Shown: positions 42,479 to 51,951, numbered from the stretch's first letter. The stretch: 64,000 nucleotides of DNA from Marinobacter iranensis (GCF_029207565.1 NZ_JANCMW010000006.1:1-64000), one strand, 5' to 3'. The notes: generated by a model from the sequence alone, not told the origin. Program-made: numbers and translations.

Positions 42479-43117
42479 ATGCCTGACAGCCCAACCCCTC
42501 TCAAAACCAATTACCACCACGGCGACCTGCCCCAGCAGGCCCATCAGCTAGCGCTGGAAATCCTGCGGGAACATGGCGATGCCGCCATCAGCCTGCGGGC
42601 CCTGGCGAAGCAGATCGGTGTCAGTGCGCCGGCCCTGTACCGCCATTTCATTGACCGGGAAAGTCTACTCGCGGAGCTGGCCGTAACCGGGTTCGAGGCC
42701 CTGCGGGAACGGCTGCTGGCTGTGGACCAAAGCAAACCCCGGCGGGCATTGATTGATATCGGCCTGGTGTACGTATCTTTTGCTCAGGACGAACCCAACC
42801 TGTACCGGCTGATGTTTGGCGGGCGGGTGCTGCCCAGAGGCGTCCATCCCCGTCTGGACACGGCCGGTAAAGCTGCGTTCCAGGTACTGGAAGACACCAT
42901 TGCGCGGGCCCAGCAGGCCGGTTATGTCAAACCCATGCCGCTTGCGTTGATGACAGCCGCCGCCTGGTCGCTGGTGCATGGGCTGTCGCAACTGACCATC
43001 GACGGGCACCTGCCGTCGGCCAAGGCGGAACCTCATCTGGCGGAAGGCGTTGTCACGCTACTGCTGGATGGCTCAGTTGCCGAAGACGAACAACCTCACA
43101 AGGACACCGCATCATGA
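42479..43117 (+). CDS. TetR family repressor
   Basis: 212 aa. HTH at residues ~10-60: NYHHGDLPQQAHQLALEILREHGDAAISLRALAKQIGVSAPALYRHFIDRESLLAEL, the WHG/TetR_C_13 group with YHHGDL. The ligand domain ends in a charged tail. Four-base overlap (ATGA) with the oxidoreductase behind it, so it controls itself and that gene through the palindrome upstream. No ribosome-binding site is visible; start set by the family N-terminus. Confidence 0.9.
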   Translation: MPDSPTPLKTNYHHGDLPQQAHQLALEILREHGDAAISLRALAKQIGVSAPALYRHFIDRESLLAELAVTGFEALRERLLAVDQSKPRRALIDIGLVYVSFAQDEPNLYRLMFGGRVLPRGVHPRLDTAGKAAFQVLEDTIARAQQAGYVKPMPLALMTAAAWSLVHGLSQLTIDGHLPSAKAEPHLAEGVVTLLLDGSVAEDEQPHKDTAS

Positions 43118-44739
43118 GCAGCCCCAAACCAAGCACCATTCGTGTCGGACGTCGGTACCGTGCAAATCGCCTGGATGGGCCCTACGACGCCATCGTGATT
43201 GGCTCCGGCATTGGTGGGCTCACCACGGCTGCCTGCATGAGCAAACTGGGCAAGAAAGTGGCGGTGTTCGAACAGCATTACACCGCCGGCGGCTTCACCC
43301 ACAGCTACGACCGCAATGGCTACGAATGGGACGTGGGCGTGCATTACATCGGTGACGTGGGCGCGGACCACACTCTGACGAAGCGTCTGTTTGATCACAT
43401 TACCGATGGCCAGTTGAAGTGGGCTCCCATGGATAGCCACTTTGATCGCATTTTTATCGGTAACCGCCATGTAGACCTGGTAGCCGGCCCGGATGCGTTC
43501 AAGGCCGAGCTGAAGAAGGCGTTTCCCGGTGAGGAGCAGGCCATCGACACCTACCTGGAGTACCTGAAGAAAGTCGCCAAAGCCATGCCGGGGCTGGTGA
43601 TCGGCAAGGTGCTGCCTGACCTGGCGGCTGGCCCCCTGCGCAAGCTCGTGGACCGCACTGCGCCATCCTTCCTGAACCGACCCACCCGCGAGGTATTGGA
43701 AGGCCTGACCAACAACCAGAAACTGATCGCCGTGCTCACCGGGCAGTGGGGCGATAACGGCCTGCCGCCTGCGGAATCCAGCTTTATCATCCACGCCCTG
43801 ATCGCCCGCCATTATCTTTACGGCGGCTATTATCCCATCGGCGGTGCCTCGGAAATGGCCAAGACCATTATTCCGGTTATCCAGCAGGGTGGCGGAGAGG
43901 TGTTCACCTACGCCGATGTGACGGAAATCCTGATAGAGAAAGGCAAAGCCGTGGGCGTTCGCATGGCGGACGGTGAGGAAGTCCGCGCCCCGCTGGTGAT
44001 CAGCAACGCCGGCGTTTTCAACACCTTCGACAAACTGCTGCCGGAAACGGCGCCCCACCGGAACTATTACCAGCAAAAGCTGAAAGCCGTGGAACGTTCC
44101 ATGGCCAGCAACTGCCTGTACATCGGCCTGGAAGATACCGCCGAGAACCTGAAGCTGCCGAAGACCAACTACTGGATATACCCGGGCACCAACTACGAGA
44201 AGCAGGTCAGCGACTTCGTGGCCGCGCCGGATGAGCACGACATTCCACTGACGTACATCTCCTTCCCCTCCGCCAAGGACCCGAGCTTTGCCGAGCGCTA
44301 CCCCGGTCGCGCCACCATCGAGATCGTCGCCCCCGGGCCTTACGACTGGTACCAGGACTGGGCCGACAAAACCTGGGGCAAACGCGGTGAGGACTACGAA
44401 GCCAAGAAGGAAGCCTATGCCCAGCGGCTGCTGGCCAAGCTGTACGAGAAGTTCCCGCACCTGGAAGGCAAAGTGGATTACTACGAGCTGTCCACGCCCC
44501 TGTCCACCGATTATTTCTGCCGCTACAGCAAAGGCGAGATCTACGGCCTGAACCACACCCCGAGCCGTTTCGAGCAGGACTGGCTGAAGCCCAAAACCCG
44601 CATTCCCGGCCTGTACCTGACCGGCCAGGATGTGATGACCTGCGGCGTAGCCGGGGCGATGATCGGTGGGTTACTGGCCACCGTGGCGGTCAGTGGTCTG
44701 AAGGGGTTACCGCTGGCGAAGAGGATGTTTGTGGGGTAA
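43114..44739 (+). CDS. FAD-dependent oxidoreductase, phytoene desaturase/retinol saturase-like
   Basis: 541 aa. FAD-binding fold at the N-terminus: YDAIVIGSGIGGLTTAACMSKLGKKVAVFEQH, then YTAGGFTHSYDRNGYEWDVGVHYIG typical of CrtI/carotenoid isomerase/retinol saturase proteins. The C-terminal FAD motif is LYLTGQDVMTCGVAGAMIGGLLA. Acts on polyenes or lipids. Translationally coupled to tetR, so induced by the TetR ligand. No carotenoid genes are near; a lipid or xenobiotic substrate is likely (inference). Confidence 0.85.
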   Translation: MSSPKPSTIRVGRRYRANRLDGPYDAIVIGSGIGGLTTAACMSKLGKKVAVFEQHYTAGGFTHSYDRNGYEWDVGVHYIGDVGADHTLTKRLFDHITDGQLKWAPMDSHFDRIFIGNRHVDLVAGPDAFKAELKKAFPGEEQAIDTYLEYLKKVAKAMPGLVIGKVLPDLAAGPLRKLVDRTAPSFLNRPTREVLEGLTNNQKLIAVLTGQWGDNGLPPAESSFIIHALIARHYLYGGYYPIGGASEMAKTIIPVIQQGGGEVFTYADVTEILIEKGKAVGVRMADGEEVRAPLVISNAGVFNTFDKLLPETAPHRNYYQQKLKAVERSMASNCLYIGLEDTAENLKLPKTNYWIYPGTNYEKQVSDFVAAPDEHDIPLTYISFPSAKDPSFAERYPGRATIEIVAPGPYDWYQDWADKTWGKRGEDYEAKKEAYAQRLLAKLYEKFPHLEGKVDYYELSTPLSTDYFCRYSKGEIYGLNHTPSRFEQDWLKPKTRIPGLYLTGQDVMTCGVAGAMIGGLLATVAVSGLKGLPLAKRMFVG

Positions 44740-44748
44740 CTCCGGCGG

Positions 44749-45705
44749 CTACTCACAACACTCTAGAAGCCTTGTGGCATGCTCCCGCAACGCATCCTTC
44801 AGGGCATCCGGCTTGAGGATGGTAAACCGGAACGGAAGCTGCGCCAGCCACCAGGCAAACCACTCGAAACTGTCGGTTTGTGTGGTCAGCAGCAGGCCGT
44901 CATCACGCTGTTCGAATCCGTCCGCACAGGATGAATGGAAATCAAACACCGCTGCGGCGGACTCACGGTCCGTATGCAGCAACACCGACACCTCATGGGT
45001 TCGGCCCCAGGACAGGAAGCTCTCGCTCAGGAAATCCGCCGCATCGAAATCCGGTGGCCGCTGGAAGGTGCTGTCCAGAAGGTGGACATTGCTGATGCGG
45101 TCCAGCCGGAACGAGCGCATGGCCTGCCGGAGGTGGCAGAAGCCGGTGAGATACCAACGCCCCTGGCGGAACACCAGCCCGTAGGGATCAGCGCTGCGGT
45201 CGATGCCGCCATGCTCCGGGGAGTGGTAGGTAAACCCCACCGCACGCATCGCTTCCGTGGCAATGGTCAGGGTTTGCAGGGCGCGGTCGTCCAGGCTGGG
45301 TTCGCCCCGGGGCAGGATGACCCGGGTGGTATCGCTGACACCACGAACCCGCTTTTTCAGGTTGGCCGGCATCACCCGTTCCAGTTTCGCCTGCACGCTG
45401 GCAATGGCCGGCGCCGCATCCGTCAGCCCCAGTTGCCGGGCGGCCAACAACCCCAAAGACACCGCCAGGGTTTCTTCTTCAGTGAACATCATCGGTGGCA
45501 ACTTGAAGCCTGCTACCAACCGGTAACCGCCGTAACGCCCCTGCTCCGTCATCACCGGGATACCCAGGTCTTCAAGTACTGTGATGTAGCGCCGAATCGT
45601 CCGCCGGTCGACACTCAGCCGTTCCGCCAGTTCTGCGCCGCCGATCTGGCCGTGAGCCTGCAATAATTCCAGCACGGTCAACACACGGGTAGTGGGACCA
45701 GACAT
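44749..45705 (-). CDS. YafY-type HTH/WYL-domain transcriptional regulator
   Basis: 318 aa from ATG 45705. N-terminal winged helix: TRVLTVLELLQAHGQIGGAELAERLSVDRRTIRRYITVLEDLGIPV. The middle has the WYL-type core HTYHSPEHGG-like segment (VGFTYHSPEHGGIDRSADPYGLVFRQGRWYLTGFC) and a C-terminal WCX region. Such regulators sense nucleotides or small ligands. Divergent from the GST gene at 45856, its possible target. Confidence 0.85.
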   Translation of the reverse strand: MSGPTTRVLTVLELLQAHGQIGGAELAERLSVDRRTIRRYITVLEDLGIPVMTEQGRYGGYRLVAGFKLPPMMFTEEETLAVSLGLLAARQLGLTDAAPAIASVQAKLERVMPANLKKRVRGVSDTTRVILPRGEPSLDDRALQTLTIATEAMRAVGFTYHSPEHGGIDRSADPYGLVFRQGRWYLTGFCHLRQAMRSFRLDRISNVHLLDSTFQRPPDFDAADFLSESFLSWGRTHEVSVLLHTDRESAAAVFDFHSSCADGFEQRDDGLLLTTQTDSFEWFAWWLAQLPFRFTILKPDALKDALREHATRLLECCE

Positions 45706-45855
45706 TGTCACCTTCCTTCTGCCAGCTTTTTCGGCAATTTGCATTAATAAATGCATGGTCCCATTTATCTAGGACAGATATTCACCTATTTCCAGATTAA
45801 TCTGATTTCGCAGTAACCCACACCCTTCGAAAACTGGCTTGAAAAGGAGAGCAAC

Positions 45856-46491
45856 ATGTCAGAACTCACGTTTTACACTCACCCTATGTCCCGCGGGCGG
45901 GTTGTACGCTGGATGCTGGAAGAAGTCGGCATTCCCTATACAGTGGAGACGATGGAATTCGGCGCGGATATGAAAACTCCGGAATACCTGGCTATTAACC
46001 CCATGGGCAAGGTGCCTGCCATCAAGCACGGCAACACCGTTGTCACTGAAGTGGCGGCTATCTGCGCCTACCTGGCGGACCAGTTTCCGGACAAGAAGCT
46101 GGCGCCACCTTCACAATCCCCGGAACGCGGCGCCTACTACCGCTGGCTGTTCTTCATGGCGGGCCCCTTCGAGATGGCCACCAGTGCGCTGGCGTATGGC
46201 TGGAAAATTGATAGCAGTAACGTACAGGCCGTCGGCTGTGGCCGTGTGGAAGACAGCATCAATACATTGGAGAGAGTGCTGGGCAAGAGCCCCTACATTT
46301 GCGGTGATACATTTACCGCAGCGGATGTGCTGGTCAGCAGTTACCTATGGTGGGAAACCATGCAGAAGAACATTCCGCCAAACAGGGTGTTCCAGGATTA
46401 CATCCAACGCACGGAGAGCCGGCCAGCCGCCAAGCGCGCCAATGAACTGGATGATGCTTTGGCTGAAACGATGAAAGCGGTCGAGGCCTGA
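45856..46491 (+). CDS. Glutathione S-transferase family protein
   Basis: 211 aa. MSRGRVVRWMLEEVGIPY, MGKVPAIKHGNTVVTEVAAICAYLADQFP and YICGDTFTAADVLVSSYLWW give both GST domains; the family-typical cis-Pro and EV(A) contact are present. This is the beta-like group common in proteobacteria. AAGGAGAGCAAC upstream of ATG 45856. Divergent from a WYL regulator and close to a convergent LysR gene. Confidence 0.9.
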   Translation: MSELTFYTHPMSRGRVVRWMLEEVGIPYTVETMEFGADMKTPEYLAINPMGKVPAIKHGNTVVTEVAAICAYLADQFPDKKLAPPSQSPERGAYYRWLFFMAGPFEMATSALAYGWKIDSSNVQAVGCGRVEDSINTLERVLGKSPYICGDTFTAADVLVSSYLWWETMQKNIPPNRVFQDYIQRTESRPAAKRANELDDALAETMKAVEA

Positions 46492-46494
46492 GGT

Positions 46495-47412
46495 TCAGCC
46501 AGCGGCAGCCGGCGATACCGGGCACAACCCGCCGGGTACATTCAGCACCCAATCGCGGATGGCCTGTATCGTCGGGTCCTGCCGGCGGCTTTCCGGATAC
46601 ACCAGGTAGAACGGCTTACCCTCGAGTTCCGGGCCGAAGGGCTGCACCAGGCGCCCTTCGGCCAACTCATCCTCTATCAGTTGCCGACTCATCAACGCCA
46701 CACCCTGGCCACCCACCGCCGCGGAAATAGCGTGGGTCTCGTCTGAAAACACCAGCCCGGCACTGGCATCCAGCCCCGGCACTCCCACCTGCTTCTGCCA
46801 ACCGGCCCAATCCAGGGGTGATATCGACACCTGCTGTGGTCGAAAGTGAATCAGTGGATGGTCTGGCAAATCCTCCACCCTTGTCAGCCCCAGGTGGGGA
46901 CTGCACGCCGGTATAAAGATGTTATCAAACAGCTTTTCAGCGACCAGGCCCGGCCAATGGCCATCCCCGTAGCGAATGGCAAGGTCCGCTGTCACCCCAT
47001 CCAGCGCCACCGCTTCGTGCGAGGCGTGGATACGCAGATCGATATCCGGATGGGTGTCCCGCAACATGCACACCCAGGACAGCAGCCAGCGCACGGCCAC
47101 GGCCGGCGTGGTCGACAGGGTGACGGCCTGCCGCGAGGGCACTGCCTTCAGGCGCTCGATGGCATTGCCAATGTTGTCGAAAGCCGAACCCAGAACCTCC
47201 TGCAACTCCCGCCCCTGGGGCGTCAACACCAACTGCCGGGGTTTGCGAACGAACAGGGCCACCCCCAGCGCTTCCTCAAGCCCGCGAATCTGATGACTGA
47301 TGGCCGTAGCGGTCACCGACAGCTCCTGGGCAGCCTGCTTGGCACTCTCATGGCGAGCGGCGGCTTCGAAGGCTCGCAGGGCGGATAGCGAAGGCAGGCG
47401 GCGAGGACTCAT
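46495..47412 (-). CDS. LysR family regulator (GcvA-like)
   Basis: 305 aa. RRLPSLSALRAFEAAARHESAKQAAQELSVTATAISHQIRGLEEALG is the GcvA-type HTH; the effector domain includes HPDIDLRIHASHEAVALDGVTADLAIRYGDG. Divergent from the azoR gene at 47535 by 122 bases, so it likely regulates that flavin reductase. Confidence 0.9.
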   Translation of the reverse strand: MSPRRLPSLSALRAFEAAARHESAKQAAQELSVTATAISHQIRGLEEALGVALFVRKPRQLVLTPQGRELQEVLGSAFDNIGNAIERLKAVPSRQAVTLSTTPAVAVRWLLSWVCMLRDTHPDIDLRIHASHEAVALDGVTADLAIRYGDGHWPGLVAEKLFDNIFIPACSPHLGLTRVEDLPDHPLIHFRPQQVSISPLDWAGWQKQVGVPGLDASAGLVFSDETHAISAAVGGQGVALMSRQLIEDELAEGRLVQPFGPELEGKPFYLVYPESRRQDPTIQAIRDWVLNVPGGLCPVSPAAAG

Positions 47413-47534
47413 GGATGAATTTGCCTCATCTATATGTGCGAAAAATCATCGTTTGTGGCCCTTTAAGTATGGTTTTAGGCTTAATTCACTGTCAACAACA
47501 GATGAATTTTTCTTACAACCGAATGGAGACTCAC

Positions 47535-48257
47535 ATGACTCATATCCTGCAACTCGACGCCTCCGCCCGCCCTGGCCGCGCCGGCACCCATGAGCACGGT
47601 TCCCACAGCCGCAGCCTGACCCACCGATTTGTTTCCCGGTGGCAGGCCCAACGCACCGGGGATACCGTGACCTATCGCGATATCGGTGGCACGCCACCTT
47701 CCTTCATTGATCAGCGCTGGATACAGGCAGCCTTTGCCTCACCGGAGCAGCACGAACCCTGGATGGATGAAACGCTAGCAGAGAGCGACCAACTGATTGA
47801 CGAACTCATACCAGCAGACATCCTGGTTATTGGTGCGCCGCTGTACAACTTCGGCATGCCGGCAGCACTGAAAGCATGGGTTGACCAGGTGGTTCGTATG
47901 CACAGGACCGTGGACTATGTCCCGTCTGAGCCCGAGTCCCCCTTTATACCGCTACTCGCCGATCGCCCCAGGCATGCCGTTATTCTCTCGTCACGCGGTG
48001 TGGGCGGATTCGACCCCGGTGGCGAGATGGCGCATATGAATCATCTCGAGCCCGCCATCACCACCGTGCTTGAATTTATCGGCATTACCAACGTGCACAG
48101 CATTGCTGTCGAGCATCAGGAGGACGGCGGTGAGCTGCTGAAGGCTTCGGTTAAGGAGGCTGAGCGGAGGGTGGATGAGCTGGTGGTGCAGTTGCAGGAT
48201 TCATTCATAAAGGCCGCACCTGCATTGACGTCCTCGTCACTGGTAAGCTCGGTGTAA
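47535..48257 (+). CDS. azoR: FMN-dependent NADH-azoreductase-like (flavodoxin fold)
   Basis: 240 aa from ATG 47535 (GGAGACTCAC upstream). MTHILQLDASARPGRAGT opens the FMN phosphate loop; SHSRSLTHRFVSRW, ADILVIGAPLYNFGMPAALKAWVDQVVRMHRTV (flavin contacts MYNFxxP-like) and a C-terminal LEFIGITNVHSIAVE region. A quinone/azo reductase is the expected activity. Divergent from LysR. Longer than E. coli AzoR (201 aa) because of an N-terminal insertion. Confidence 0.85.
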   Translation: MTHILQLDASARPGRAGTHEHGSHSRSLTHRFVSRWQAQRTGDTVTYRDIGGTPPSFIDQRWIQAAFASPEQHEPWMDETLAESDQLIDELIPADILVIGAPLYNFGMPAALKAWVDQVVRMHRTVDYVPSEPESPFIPLLADRPRHAVILSSRGVGGFDPGGEMAHMNHLEPAITTVLEFIGITNVHSIAVEHQEDGGELLKASVKEAERRVDELVVQLQDSFIKAAPALTSSSLVSSV

Positions 48258-48276
48258 TAGCCAACAAGGACACTCC

Positions 48277-48771
48277 ATGCTCTGCTTCTGCTACGGATCC
48301 AACATGTCGCAACGAAGGCTTCAGGCCCGGGTCCCCTCCGCCCGGGTCGTGGCCGTGGCAGAGCTCCCCGCTCATCGGCTTCGCTTCCATAAATCCGCCA
48401 GGGACGGCTCCGCCAAATGCGATGCGGAAGAAACCGGCAATCCGGAGGACCGGGTGATTGGTGTGGTTTACGAGATTGCCGATGCAGAAAAGCCCGATCT
48501 GGACCGGCATGAGGCTCTGGGATTTGGCTACGATGAAAAGCAGGTGGAGTTGAGAAGCGAAAAAGGCAGTCTTCACGCCTGGATGTATTACGCCACACGT
48601 ATCAACAACTCGCTAAAACCCTTCCACTGGTACAAGGACCACGTGCTTATCGGCGCGCGGGAAAACCGCCTTCCTGCGGACTACATTGCACAGATTGAAG
48701 CCGTGGACTCCATTGACGACCCCAAACCCGAACGACACGAGCGGGAGTTGTCTATTTACAGCAATACATAA
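48277..48771 (+). CDS. Gamma-glutamylcyclotransferase-like protein
   Basis: 164 aa. CFCYGSNMSQRRLQARVPSA carries the YGSNM substrate loop; VIGVVYEIADAEKPDLDRHEALGFGY holds the acidic catalytic helix, with Glu in DRHEAL as the general base. Family members release 5-oxoproline from gamma-glutamyl amines. It lies 20 bases after azoR and may be co-transcribed; near the gamma-glutamyl-putrescine genes, but a link is speculation. Confidence 0.8.
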   Translation: MLCFCYGSNMSQRRLQARVPSARVVAVAELPAHRLRFHKSARDGSAKCDAEETGNPEDRVIGVVYEIADAEKPDLDRHEALGFGYDEKQVELRSEKGSLHAWMYYATRINNSLKPFHWYKDHVLIGARENRLPADYIAQIEAVDSIDDPKPERHERELSIYSNT

Positions 48772-48811
48772 GTTGCTTTTTTCTTTTCCCTCATCCCGCC
48801 CTTAATCAAAA

Positions 48812-48887
48812 GAAACTTATTTGTTGCTCAACACTAAGAAAGAAACTAATATGTTTCTACTGTTCATTTAAGCAACTTATACGTTTC
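48812..48887 (+). promoter_or_regulatory. Three evenly spaced HipB operators and promoter
   Basis: Three inverted repeats GAAACTTATTTGTTGC (48812-48827), GAAACTAATATGTTTC (48842-48857) and GCAACTTATACGTTTC (48872-48887), each starting exactly 30 bases after the previous, so all lie on about one face of the helix. Promoter candidate TTGCTC (48824-48829), 17 bases, TAATAT (48847-48852), with the -10 inside site 2. Site 3 ends three bases before the hipB ATG, so no ribosome-binding site can fit. Confidence 0.7.
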
Positions 48888-48890
48888 CGT

Positions 48891-49214
48891 ATGGCTTCAA
48901 TATTAGATCAAATCAAACACCGTAGGCTGAGCATGGGGCTGAAACAGCACGATATGATGATGCGTGTCGGCATGTCCCGTCAGCAATACCAGCGCCTGGA
49001 ATCCAAGGGTAACCCCAGGCTTGATACGCTTGAACTGATTGCCCTGGGGCTGAGGAGCGAGCTAGTACTAGTCCCCCAGGAAAAACTGGAAGCGGTCATG
49101 GCTGTCCTGGCGGGCACAACAACCAACCAGCCCTCTAACAATAGCCGACCCTCCGAACCAGAAAAGCCGCTCTCGGATGATCCCTGGCGAGGTTTGCTGG
49201 AGGACAATGAATGA
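48891..49214 (+). CDS. hipB: HipB antitoxin/repressor
   Basis: 107 aa. XRE helix-turn-helix: LDQIKHRRLSMGLKQHDMMMRVGMSRQQYQRLESKGNPRLDTLELIALGLRSE, ending in an acidic Pro/Ser-rich tail. Represses its own operon and binds HipA. Overlaps hipA by four bases. Three operators sit directly upstream. Sequence distinct from the orphan HipB at 5074, though operator style is the same. Confidence 0.9.
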   Translation: MASILDQIKHRRLSMGLKQHDMMMRVGMSRQQYQRLESKGNPRLDTLELIALGLRSELVLVPQEKLEAVMAVLAGTTTNQPSNNSRPSEPEKPLSDDPWRGLLEDNE

Positions 49215-50485
49215 GCGAGACAACAGGCGAGGACGTCAATGTACTTAAATTGACTCTTCACGGACGACTGGTTGGCTACCTGGCCGGCTTCGGGAACGGC
49301 CGCAATGTTTTGAGCTTTGCGGACGAATTCCGAAGAAACACAGAGCGACCGACTTTCAGCCTGATCACTCATCCCCAATTTCCAAACTCCGAAAAGCTTC
49401 TCACGGAATCCTGGGCCCGCAACCAAAGACTTCACCCCTCGCTATCCAACCTCTTACCGGAAGGGTCGCTCAGGGAACTGATTGCACAGAGTTTGAAAGT
49501 TCATGTTGATAACGAATTTCACCTGTTTTCTTATCTCGGGGAGGACCTGCCGGGCGCATTGATCGCCACTCCCATGGAACCCGGCGACGTGCCAGACAGC
49601 GTGTTATCCGCCCACGGCAAGGCCAAAGCTGTGAAGTTCGAGAAACCCAAGTTCGAAAACAGGTTCTCGCTGGCGGGCGTGCAGATGAAATTTTCCATGA
49701 AGGAAAAGGAAGGTCGCTACAACCTGACAAAGGGTGACGAACTGGGCGACTGGATTATCAAAACACCGTCCACAAAACACAGTCATGTCCCCCTGAACGA
49801 ATACACGGCCATGAGCCTGGCATCCCTGGTCGGAGTCGATATCCCGGACATCAAGCTGGTGGATATGGACAAGCTCGATAACCTTCCGCCCATTAATCTA
49901 CCGGAGGAGAGGCAGGCATTCGCAATCAAGCGGTTTGACCGGGACGGACCCAAGCGTATTCATATGGAAGACTTTGCACAGATCCTGGTGAAATACCCCC
50001 ACGAAAAATACAACTCGGCAAACTATGAGCAGATTGGCAGGGTGGTCTACGACTATTCCGGCGAGGGCCTGGCAGACGCCCAACAATTTGCCCGCCGGTT
50101 GTTAGTGAATATCCTGCTCGCGAATGGGGACGCCCACCTGAAAAACTGGAGCCTGATCTACCCTGACCAGGTTACGCCCAGGCTTTCACCAGCCTACGAT
50201 ATCGTCACAACCCGCGTTTACATCGAGAATGAGAGTGCGTTCGCGCTCAACCTGGGCAAAAATAAACAGTGGTACACTACTACGATGAACCACTTCCGGT
50301 CCTGGGCTGAAAAATCCGGGATACCATGGCGGGCAATCAAGCCCCACCTGGATGACACTATGGGAAAAGCCCGCACCCTGTGGCCGAAAGCGCTAGAAAA
50401 CCTTCCAATGGCGGATGCCCACAAACACACCTTGAGAACGCACTGGCAGGACCTGAAAGACGATTTCAGAATAGACAACCCCTGA
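49211..50485 (+). CDS. hipA: HipA family serine/threonine kinase toxin
   Basis: 424 aa, full length. N-terminal subdomain: LHPSLSNLLPEGSLRELIAQ. Gly-rich P-loop/autophosphorylation segment FSLAGVQMKFSM (Ser equivalent to E. coli Ser150), AIKRFDRD, catalytic loop LLVNILLANGDAHLKNWSLIY with GDAHLKN, and metal-binding LSPAYDIVTT. E. coli HipA phosphorylates GltX to cause persistence; substrate here unknown. Every motif is intact, in contrast to the stump at 5.4 kb. Confidence 0.92.
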   Translation: MSETTGEDVNVLKLTLHGRLVGYLAGFGNGRNVLSFADEFRRNTERPTFSLITHPQFPNSEKLLTESWARNQRLHPSLSNLLPEGSLRELIAQSLKVHVDNEFHLFSYLGEDLPGALIATPMEPGDVPDSVLSAHGKAKAVKFEKPKFENRFSLAGVQMKFSMKEKEGRYNLTKGDELGDWIIKTPSTKHSHVPLNEYTAMSLASLVGVDIPDIKLVDMDKLDNLPPINLPEERQAFAIKRFDRDGPKRIHMEDFAQILVKYPHEKYNSANYEQIGRVVYDYSGEGLADAQQFARRLLVNILLANGDAHLKNWSLIYPDQVTPRLSPAYDIVTTRVYIENESAFALNLGKNKQWYTTTMNHFRSWAEKSGIPWRAIKPHLDDTMGKARTLWPKALENLPMADAHKHTLRTHWQDLKDDFRIDNP

Positions 50486-50488
50486 CGC

Positions 50489-51772
50489 TCACACCCCCAA
50501 CCGATCCCGCAACCCGTAATACCAGGCCCCCAGCGCCGTCAGCGGTACCCTGAACGCACGCCCGCCCGGAAACGGATAATGCGGCAGGCTGGCGAAGGCG
50601 TCGAAGTGTTCGGCCTGGCCTTCAATCGCCAGGGCCAGGGCTTTGCCCGCCACGTGGGTGAAGGTAACGCCGTGACCGGAACAGCCCTGGGAATAGAACA
50701 CGTTGTCCTGCAGCCGGCCCATTTGTGGCAGGCGTGACAGGGTGAGCAGGAAGTTGCCGGTCCAGGCATAGTCGATCTTCACGTTGTCCAGTTCCGGGAA
50801 GGTTTTCAGCATGTTGGGGCGAATCAGCCGCTCGATGTTGGCCGGGTCGCGGGCACCGTAAACCACGCCGCCGCCGTAGATCAGGCGCTTGTCGCCGGAC
50901 AGGCGGAAGTAATCAAGCAGGTAGTTGCAGTCCTCCACGCAGTTGTCTTCAGGCAGCAACCGTTTTGCGGTAGCTTCATCCAGCGGTTCGGTGGCAATGA
51001 TTTGTGAACCGCAAGGCATGGACTTGGCGCCCAGCTCCGGTACCAGCCCGCCCAGGTAGGCGTTACCGGCCAGCACCACGAACTGGGCTTTGACCTCGCC
51101 GTCACGGGTTTTCACCGTTGCCGGCTGGCCGGGAAGAATCTGTGTGACTTCCGAATGCTCATGAATCACCCCGCCCCGGGATTCCAGCGCAGCCGCTTCG
51201 CCCAGAGCCAGGTTCAGCGGATGGATGTGTCCGCCGGTGTGGTCGATTGCTCCGCCCACGTAGCGATCGGTGCCGACGCGGGCACGGATCGCTTCCCGGT
51301 CCAGCAGTTCCAGTTTGTCATAGCCGAACCGGCGCCACAGGGCTTGCTGAGCTTGCAGATGGTTGAGCTGTCGCGAGTTAAGGGCTGCGAATATGCCGCC
51401 CTCTTTCAGGTCGCACCGGATGCGGTAATCCCGTACCCGCTGGCGGATGATCTGGCTGCCTTCAAAGGCCATGTTCGCCAGCAGGCGCAGATGATCTGGC
51501 ATGGTCTGGCGCTCTATAGTATCCAGGTCACGGCTGAAGCTGTTGACGATCTGGCCGCCATTACGTCCTGAAGCGCCCCACCCCACGGTGGCGGCCTCCA
51601 GTATTACTACCCGAAAACCAGACTCCGCCAGGAACAGCGCGGTGGATAATCCGGTGTAACCGGCACCCACCACGCACACGTCTGCCTCACACCGGCCCTG
51701 CAGTGCGGGGCGTCTCGGCGCCCGATTGGCAGAGGCGGCGTAAAGGGAAGGAACCGGAGGATACAGGGTCAT
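50489..51772 (-). CDS. puuB: Gamma-glutamylputrescine oxidase
   Basis: 427 aa. DAO-type FAD oxidoreductase: VCVVGAGYTGLSTALFLAESGFRVVILEA (FAD loop) and GASGRNGGQIVNSFS, then LKEGGIFAALNSRQLNHLQAQ, with a C-terminal VFYSQGCSGHGVTFTHVAGKALA FAD-contact motif. Oxidises gamma-glutamylputrescine to the aldehyde with H2O2 and ammonia. Divergent from puuC; together with puuA this forms the classical Puu set. Confidence 0.95.
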   Translation of the reverse strand: MTLYPPVPSLYAASANRAPRRPALQGRCEADVCVVGAGYTGLSTALFLAESGFRVVILEAATVGWGASGRNGGQIVNSFSRDLDTIERQTMPDHLRLLANMAFEGSQIIRQRVRDYRIRCDLKEGGIFAALNSRQLNHLQAQQALWRRFGYDKLELLDREAIRARVGTDRYVGGAIDHTGGHIHPLNLALGEAAALESRGGVIHEHSEVTQILPGQPATVKTRDGEVKAQFVVLAGNAYLGGLVPELGAKSMPCGSQIIATEPLDEATAKRLLPEDNCVEDCNYLLDYFRLSGDKRLIYGGGVVYGARDPANIERLIRPNMLKTFPELDNVKIDYAWTGNFLLTLSRLPQMGRLQDNVFYSQGCSGHGVTFTHVAGKALALAIEGQAEHFDAFASLPHYPFPGGRAFRVPLTALGAWYYGLRDRLGV

Positions 51773-51951
51773 AGTGTGGCGCCATACAGGGTGACGGAGA
51801 TCTGGAAACGGGTGAAAACAGTGCCCGCCGAGGCAAGTCTATGCCAGGACCGGACGTTCGGGAAGACACGTTCTTCTACCTATACCAGAGGCCGCGATTG
51901 CCCGCGAAAGTGCTGCTATGATTGGCCAACTTCCTTGCCTGAGAGGCAGCC

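Noticed and set aside
43096..44556. 486-codon minus-strand frame opposite the FAD oxidoreductase
   Set aside because: Antisense shadow of a clear FAD protein; no domain in the translation.
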